Positions 4,879 to 9,566 of a stretch of 9,566 nt of DNA are shown piece by piece (within the stretch, counting starts at the first letter, position 1; each line of letters starts with the position of its first letter). Source of the DNA: Undibacterium sp. (GTDB taxonomy: Bacteria; Pseudomonadota; Gammaproteobacteria; Burkholderiales; Burkholderiaceae_D); NCBI GenBank assembly GCA_019752975.1, contig JAIELM010000216.1:1-9566 (forward strand), written 5' to 3'. The position numbers and the translations under genes were made by a program. A model generated the notes under the pieces. It did no database searches. It was not told the origin of the DNA and worked only from the letters and a program-made list of their open reading frames with translations.

Positions 4879-7365
4879 TTAATTAAAGATTTTTTCCATG
4901 GCCTTAGCGCGACAATTCCAATCGTTTTGATCGGCGAGTTGCGCTAATCTGTGGGTAAATTTTGATTGATCTTTTACCGCAAACGCCGCATCAATTGCCG
5001 CACTAAGAGCGGTGCTAGAGTCACCTGAAAACACTTCCTCAAAAGCCACGCATTCGGCCATGTCGCTAGTGACTACTACCGGTTTTTCTAAAGCAAAATA
5101 TTCAAATAGCTTTAAAGGCGAGGTGGTACGGGCGATTTCACCCGGGGCAAATGGGATAAAGCACACATCAAATTGACGTGCATAGGCGGGTAAAATTTGA
5201 TAATTCACTGACCCCAGATAAAGCACATTGTCGGCCTGAGGTAATTTATCTGCGCCACCATAATAGTCAGGGCCAATGAAAATAAAACCGAGATCGGGGC
5301 GGCTCGCTACCAGTTCTGCAATTGCCTCGTACCATAACCAAGGGGCGAGTGCGCCGAAGTAACCGACGGTTTTTGGGTAGCATTGACGGAAGATTTGTAA
5401 GCGCTCAGGTAAGGGCGTGCTGTCATGAATGTCGTTGCGATAGTGTTTGGTATCGACACCATTTTGCACCAAGATGACTTTGTCTTTTCCTACCGCGGCG
5501 ATGGCTTCCTCAGCTAATTTATTTGCCGATGCCACTACGAAGTCGGCGTGGTTAAATGCATAGTCCTTGAGTGCAACTAGGCGACGAACGTTTTCTGGAT
5601 CACCGCTAATTTGTGGATCGATATGATCAATGTATTCGTATACCAAGCTGCCGTGTTTGCTATTGTTCATAAGCGATTCAGGCAAATTGGCTCCAGTCGA
5701 ATACAATGAACGCGCCGCGCCTTCGATTTGATCTACTTCGTGACGATTGCTAACCCATACATTGGGCGCAACCTGGCGAAAGCCATTGACGTCGTCGCCA
5801 GACCAATTAACTGTTTTATAGATCACCAAATATCCGAGACGACCGAAAGCCACCGCAATATGTTGTGGTCTTTGGTAGAGCGGAACGTTCCAGTCAATCA
5901 CCACTTCTTGCACGAAAATGCCCTTGTATTGATCGCGCTTGGCTAGTACTTGTTGCTGAAAGTCGACCCAGCTTAAATCGCCATTGGCACTGTCGTAGTT
6001 GGTCGGGCTTTTTACCGGTGCTGGAAGTGAGCGCGCCCAACGTACAAAACGATGTCTAGGCGTATGCAGGGCTTGTCTGGTGGTCGGCGGTAAACGCCAG
6101 AACACAAATTTTGCTAAATCGTAGCTGGCACGCTTAGGGCTGCTAATGAATTGCTGGGCGAACCGCATTGGGCGCGTCAATAGCCACGAAGCGCTCTTTT
6201 TCAACTGGGTGATTTCTGCCATTTTCCCGTGTAAGGCGAGATTGAGTTGAGCGATTTTTTGCGCATTTTCTTCATGCTGCGCACGGGCTTGTTGCAGGTT
6301 TTTTTCGTGCTGTAAGTCGTGTTGCGTCAACGCTTGTTGGTACTCTTTAATGCTACGCTCGTAGTCGATCTGTTGCTGTTGATAGTTGGCCGCTTGGGCA
6401 ATGCGTAGCGCGATTTCCTGATCTCGCTCGAATAGCATTTCGTGTAGGTTTTCGACCTGCAAATCACGAGCGATAAGCATTTGATGGTGCTCGGAGAAGC
6501 TTTGCTCCATCAAGACGATGTGTTGTTCGCATTCGTCGATTGCTCTACTATAATCTTGTGTTTGGCTGGCAAATGTCGCTTCACGCATTTGTTGATTTCG
6601 CGTACCTTCAATCAGCCTTGCGTCGAGCTCGACATATTTGTTTTGGAGTTGAGACAATTCGTTCTGCGCTTGGCGTAGATGTTGACTGTCCTCATGTTCG
6701 ATGTGGCAACCGTCTAAATTGAGTTTGAGATCTTGAATCCAAGACGGATGGGCGTACACAAGGATGATTTGCTCCCCTTGCCACAAACTAGCTTCTATGC
6801 TTTTGCAGTCGACTACTTTAGACCAAATTAAGGACATACCGTTGTCTAATTGAGCGGGAATATTCTCAGGAATAAAGGAGTAAAAATGTTCTTCTCCTCG
6901 CTCTAATTCTCTATAGGGTAATGCCAGCACCACGGCCTTGTTCGCTCTCGCAGAAATCGCCGCGAGCACGGTATGGGGTTGATGAAAGTGTTCCAAAGTA
7001 TTGGAGGAAAACACCACGTCAAATTGACGGTGTTCATGTTGTGTGGGTTGTAGCCAGTTTTCTTCGAGGAAGCTTAGCTTGGGATAATTTTGCTTGGCAT
7101 GGGAAATCGCCACGTCAGAAAAATCGATGCCAGTAATTTGTTGTGGATCGATATAAGCAGACCATACATCACAACCATCTCCTTGCGCACATCCCCAATC
7201 GGCCAAACTGAGTGCCTGTCTACGCAGTTCGGTACAAAACCAAGCGGGAAGATTGGCGATCGCAATGCGGGAAAAAAATCGCGATTGCTGTGGCCCTTGG
7301 CAAGCGCTCCAATCAGTGGCGAAGCGTTGGTTCCAATAGTGGTTTGAGTTAATCATGAGAGTCAT
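4879..7365 (-). CDS. Methyltransferase - coiled coil - glycosyltransferase fusion
   Basis: This 828-residue protein has three parts. Residues 1-215 form a class I SAM-dependent methyltransferase: motif I is LADWGCAQGDG (54-64), the ribose-binding acid is probably Asp81 in ITGIDFS, and FDVVFSSNTLEHF (115-127) matches motif IV/post-II. Residues 225-392 are rich in Gln, Glu, Ala and Leu with almost no Gly or Pro, predicted as a long coiled coil. They end in SASWLLTRPMRF (391-402), a version of the SxSWrlTxPlR motif common in polysaccharide glycosyltransferases. Residues 480-828 are a GT-B glycosyltransferase: VPLYQRPQH (494-502), VYEYIDH (575-581), VQNGVDTKHY (633-642), VGYFGALAPWLWYEA (667-681) and the donor motif TSPLKLFEYFALEKPVVV (748-765, Glu755). 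It should be cytoplasmic; no signal peptide or membrane helix is seen. It overlaps wzt by 17 bp from ATG 7365, or 8 bp if ATG 7356 is used; neither has a clear Shine-Dalgarno, suggesting coupling. Domain calls are firm; a chain-capping role is inference. Confidence 0.88.
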   Translation of the reverse strand: MTLMINSNHYWNQRFATDWSACQGPQQSRFFSRIAIANLPAWFCTELRRQALSLADWGCAQGDGCDVWSAYIDPQQITGIDFSDVAISHAKQNYPKLSFLEENWLQPTQHEHRQFDVVFSSNTLEHFHQPHTVLAAISARANKAVVLALPYRELERGEEHFYSFIPENIPAQLDNGMSLIWSKVVDCKSIEASLWQGEQIILVYAHPSWIQDLKLNLDGCHIEHEDSQHLRQAQNELSQLQNKYVELDARLIEGTRNQQMREATFASQTQDYSRAIDECEQHIVLMEQSFSEHHQMLIARDLQVENLHEMLFERDQEIALRIAQAANYQQQQIDYERSIKEYQQALTQHDLQHEKNLQQARAQHEENAQKIAQLNLALHGKMAEITQLKKSASWLLTRPMRFAQQFISSPKRASYDLAKFVFWRLPPTTRQALHTPRHRFVRWARSLPAPVKSPTNYDSANGDLSWVDFQQQVLAKRDQYKGIFVQEVVIDWNVPLYQRPQHIAVAFGRLGYLVIYKTVNWSGDDVNGFRQVAPNVWVSNRHEVDQIEGAARSLYSTGANLPESLMNNSKHGSLVYEYIDHIDPQISGDPENVRRLVALKDYAFNHADFVVASANKLAEEAIAAVGKDKVILVQNGVDTKHYRNDIHDSTPLPERLQIFRQCYPKTVGYFGALAPWLWYEAIAELVASRPDLGFIFIGPDYYGGADKLPQADNVLYLGSVNYQILPAYARQFDVCFIPFAPGEIARTTSPLKLFEYFALEKPVVVTSDMAECVAFEEVFSGDSSTALSAAIDAAFAVKDQSKFTHRLAQLADQNDWNCRAKAMEKIFN

Positions 7366-8746
7366 CTAATGAGGGTTCTAGTTGGGCGTTCGTTTGAATT
7401 TCTTGCGTGATGCTTGGTTGAAACAGTCCGAAGAAACGCTCACTTGAAAGTGAAGAAAAATAATGCGCACCTTCGATATATTCGTAATAATGAATGTCAC
7501 GATGCAGGCGATTTTCTATTGCAGCTACTAGTACATATTTTCCAGTGACGAGCGGATTGATAAGCTTAAATGTGACATAAAAATTTTCTTGTTCAGGCAG
7601 TCGAGCGGGTTCAAAATCGTGGGTGGTGGAGACGATCAGGTCGCTTCCTTTTAGGTCTTTGATAGACACCGCCACGCTCAGGTGTTTTCTAGAAATACTG
7701 CTAGGTACCCGCACTTGTACGCGGATTTCAATGGGCTTGCCCCAAGCATGAACGTCGCGCCGAACACCATATTGATCCCTTACCAGCGCCGATAAAATGA
7801 GACCTTTATGCGAACCCCAATGGGTCACGGGACGACTATCTAAGGCTTCCTCAAGATGACGGCTTAGCTTGTGGGTTTGTACTGAGCTTGGTGTTATTAC
7901 CTCCGGCAAACTTGAGCTTGAGCTTGCGGTGACGATTTGCATGCTGCCAGCGGCCTCAGTAATCTCTTCGTGTAATTTTTCATCTGGTGCGATATCGTCC
8001 TGAAACATCATTTCCATATACCGACCGGTGACAGGAAAAACTTCTCCTTGTTCAACCAAGCGACCTCGATCCAACCAAATAACACGATCACATAAAGTGC
8101 GTACTGAAGCTACATCGTGACTCACAAATAGGATGCTTGCGCCGGTCGCTTGTATCTCCTTAATACGTCGCATACATTTGGCCACGAAGCGCGCATCGCC
8201 TACCGCTAAGGCCTCATCGACGATAAGAATTTCAGGGTCAACATGGATCGCGATGGAAAATGCTAAGCGCGCATACATGCCGCTGGAATAGGTTTTGACC
8301 GGTTGATCGAGGAACTGCCCCAATTCAGAAAATGCTAAAACCTGTTCCATGCGCTGCAACATATCTTCGTGGGGAAATCCCAGAATAGCCGCGTTGAGCA
8401 AGACGTTTTCTCGTCCAGTAAATTCGGTATTAAAACCGGCGCCCAGTTCAAGTAATGCAGCTACTCGTCCTTGGGTTTGTATCACGCCTGAACTGGGTGT
8501 TAAAGTGCCACATATCATTTGCAAGAGGGAAGATTTTCCGCTACCGTTGCGCCCAATGATACCCACCGTTTCTCCTGCTTGAATGGAAAACGACACATCC
8601 CGTAAGGCCCAAAACTCGCGATAATATGGTTTGGCGCGGCGTAGCAGCATTTGCTTTAGGCGATCCTGTGGCTGATCGTAGAGCTGGTAGCACTTAGAGA
8701 GATTTTCTACTTGAATGGCGGGTGGCCTAGCTAATTTAGAGGACAT
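7349..8746 (-). CDS. wzt: Polysaccharide ABC exporter ATPase with C-terminal binding domain
   Basis: Wzt-type ATPase that, with Wzm, exports lipid-linked O-antigen or a similar polysaccharide across the inner membrane. The 465 residues contain Walker A GRNGSGKS (65-72), Q-loop region near 98-112, a degenerate signature YSSGM (153-157) typical of Wzt/TagH-type ATPases, Walker B ILIVDEAL (173-180) and switch His210. After a low-complexity, serine-rich linker (about 250-300, five Ser at 275-279), residues 300-447 form a Wzt C-terminal carbohydrate-binding type domain, including the HAWGKPIEIRVQVRV strand pair (333-347). In E. coli O8/O9a this domain recognises the capped non-reducing end of the glycan; here that role is inferred from architecture. 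The ATG at 8746 is chosen because AAGGGG lies 7 bp upstream; a TTG at 8782 would add 12 residues. It overlaps wzm by 11 bp. Confidence 0.94.
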   Translation of the reverse strand: MSSKLARPPAIQVENLSKCYQLYDQPQDRLKQMLLRRAKPYYREFWALRDVSFSIQAGETVGIIGRNGSGKSSLLQMICGTLTPSSGVIQTQGRVAALLELGAGFNTEFTGRENVLLNAAILGFPHEDMLQRMEQVLAFSELGQFLDQPVKTYSSGMYARLAFSIAIHVDPEILIVDEALAVGDARFVAKCMRRIKEIQATGASILFVSHDVASVRTLCDRVIWLDRGRLVEQGEVFPVTGRYMEMMFQDDIAPDEKLHEEITEAAGSMQIVTASSSSSLPEVITPSSVQTHKLSRHLEEALDSRPVTHWGSHKGLILSALVRDQYGVRRDVHAWGKPIEIRVQVRVPSSISRKHLSVAVSIKDLKGSDLIVSTTHDFEPARLPEQENFYVTFKLINPLVTGKYVLVAAIENRLHRDIHYYEYIEGAHYFSSLSSERFFGLFQPSITQEIQTNAQLEPSLDDSHD

Positions 8747-9563
8747 CAGCGAACCCCTTGCGTGTCTTTTGAAACCAAGCAAAACCTAAGCTCGCGATGA
8801 GTAGGCTCAAGGCAAAATAGCTTAGCCACGGTATCCAATGACTCGCCTTACCCCAAATCATCGCATCACGGCTTTGTTCTATTACCTGGGTTAAAGGACT
8901 TATTTGTACAAGGTAGCGGTATTCTTCTGGGAGTGCGACGATAGGGTAAAAAATGGGTGACAAAAACGTCAGTACCGAAGTCACTACGCCTATGATTTGA
9001 TTGATGTCGCGGAGATAGACGCCAAGTGAGGCGAGGAACCAAGACAGACCTAAACTGAAACAAATTAAGGGGAGTAAAATCACCGGCATAAATAAAATAG
9101 TGAGCGGTGGTAGACCAAAGAAAATCAGATAAAAAATCAACCAAACACTCAAGCTAATTGCCATGTGAAATAGTGCCGTACCAAGTGCTACTACGGGTAA
9201 TATTTCTAAAGGGAAGATGACTTTTTTGACGTAGTTGACGTTGGCTAGTATCAGGCCAGGGGCGCGATTGATACACTCGGCAAACAGTCCAAACACCATC
9301 AGACCAGCAAATAACACCAAGGCGAATTCGGTTTTAGAATCCGAGCCACCGACCCAACGCGCTTTAAACACCACACTAAACACGAAGGTGTAAACCGCTA
9401 ACATCAAGATGGGATTAAAGAGCGACCATAACAAACCCATGATCGATCCCTGGTAGCGACTGAGAATTTCGCGATGGATGAGACTTCGAATTAAACGACG
9501 ATGCTGTAGCATGCTAACAATCATGCTGATGGGAGACAGTGAGGGCGCTGCGTGTGGATTCAT
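8736..9563 (-). CDS. wzm: Polysaccharide ABC exporter permease
   Basis: Wzm-type ABC-2 membrane permease, the inner-membrane channel through which lipid-linked polysaccharide is moved by Wzt. The 275-residue length is slightly above the usual 255-265. An N-terminal amphipathic stretch (about 20-38) leads into the family motif SRYQGSIMGLLWSLFNPILML (35-55). About six membrane segments are visible, roughly 45-66, 80-97, 118-149, 154-180, 190-211 and 245-264. YLRDINQI (183-190) and the re-entrant LSPIFYPI (201-208) before the last helix are typical of the family. The ATG at 9563 is only three bases from the window edge, so no ribosome site can be seen. A longer N-terminus or use of Met14 (9524) cannot be excluded. 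It overlaps the ATPase gene by 11 bp and is the first visible gene of the operon; the operon promoter must lie outside the window. Confidence 0.93.
   Translation of the reverse strand: MNPHAAPSLSPISMIVSMLQHRRLIRSLIHREILSRYQGSIMGLLWSLFNPILMLAVYTFVFSVVFKARWVGGSDSKTEFALVLFAGLMVFGLFAECINRAPGLILANVNYVKKVIFPLEILPVVALGTALFHMAISLSVWLIFYLIFFGLPPLTILFMPVILLPLICFSLGLSWFLASLGVYLRDINQIIGVVTSVLTFLSPIFYPIVALPEEYRYLVQISPLTQVIEQSRDAMIWGKASHWIPWLSYFALSLLIASLGFAWFQKTRKGFADVL
8754..8759 (-). promoter_or_regulatory. Strong ribosome binding site deciding the wzt start
   Basis: AAGGGG on the minus strand, inside the end of wzm, lies 7 bp before the ATG at 8746. It favours that start over the upstream TTG at 8782 and points to coupled Wzm/Wzt synthesis. 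Confidence 0.7.
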
Positions 9564-9566
9564 ACA

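Noticed and set aside
4862..4879. AATAAT/ATTATT hairpin at the end of the fusion gene as a terminator
   Set aside because: The six-base all-AT stem is too weak and no U-tract follows.
8747..8782. A 12-residue N-terminal extension of Wzt from TTG 8782
   Set aside because: ATG 8746 has a strong AAGGGG site at 7 bp and gives a typical Wzt N-terminus.
1..9566. CRISPR arrays, tRNA or rRNA genes, insertion sequences, toxin-antitoxin or defence genes
   Set aside because: Both strands were read and no spaced repeats, cloverleaf sequences, transposase motifs or defence-type domains were seen.

Overview
The window looks like a piece of a Gram-negative chromosome, most likely from a betaproteobacterium. 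This is an inference from moderate base composition (near half GC by eye), a Wzm/Wzt-type O-polysaccharide exporter, and a dispersed repeat of the TTCCCGC/GCGGGAA type. I cannot name a genus. All genes appear intact except where the window edge cuts them.

Left third (1-2305): three housekeeping or accessory genes. The 3' part of a major facilitator superfamily exporter (+) runs off the left edge. It converges with, and overlaps by 35 bp, a small dienelactone-hydrolase-like alpha/beta hydrolase (-). Divergent from the hydrolase, across about 186 bp, is a stand-alone effector-binding (GyrI-like/Cass2-type) protein (+). It ends in a 36-bp tract of three 12-bp tandem repeats that fills exactly the space to the next, convergent gene.

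Right two thirds (2306-9566): a block of five minus-strand genes forming part of an ABC-transporter-dependent surface polysaccharide (O-antigen or capsule-like) locus. In transcription order, right to left, they are: wzm (membrane permease); wzt (ATPase with a C-terminal carbohydrate-binding extension); an 828-residue three-part protein (SAM methyltransferase, long coiled coil, glycosyltransferase); an intergenic spacer with a REP/MITE-like inverted-repeat element and a possible promoter; wecB (UDP-GlcNAc 2-epimerase); and a second glycosyltransferase related to the C-terminal module of the 828-residue protein. Stop/start overlaps of 11, 17 (or 8) and 10 bp indicate translationally coupled operon organisation on both sides of the spacer.

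Working model (inference): WecB supplies UDP-ManNAc. The glycosyltransferases build or finish a polysaccharide on its lipid carrier. The methyltransferase/coiled-coil/glycosyltransferase protein may cap the chain and help set its length, as WbdD does in E. coli O8/O9a. Wzt would recognise the finished end through its C-terminal domain, and Wzm/Wzt would export it to the periplasm. The tri-domain protein next to wzt is the most interesting item. I found no RNA genes, CRISPR arrays, insertion sequences or defence systems.
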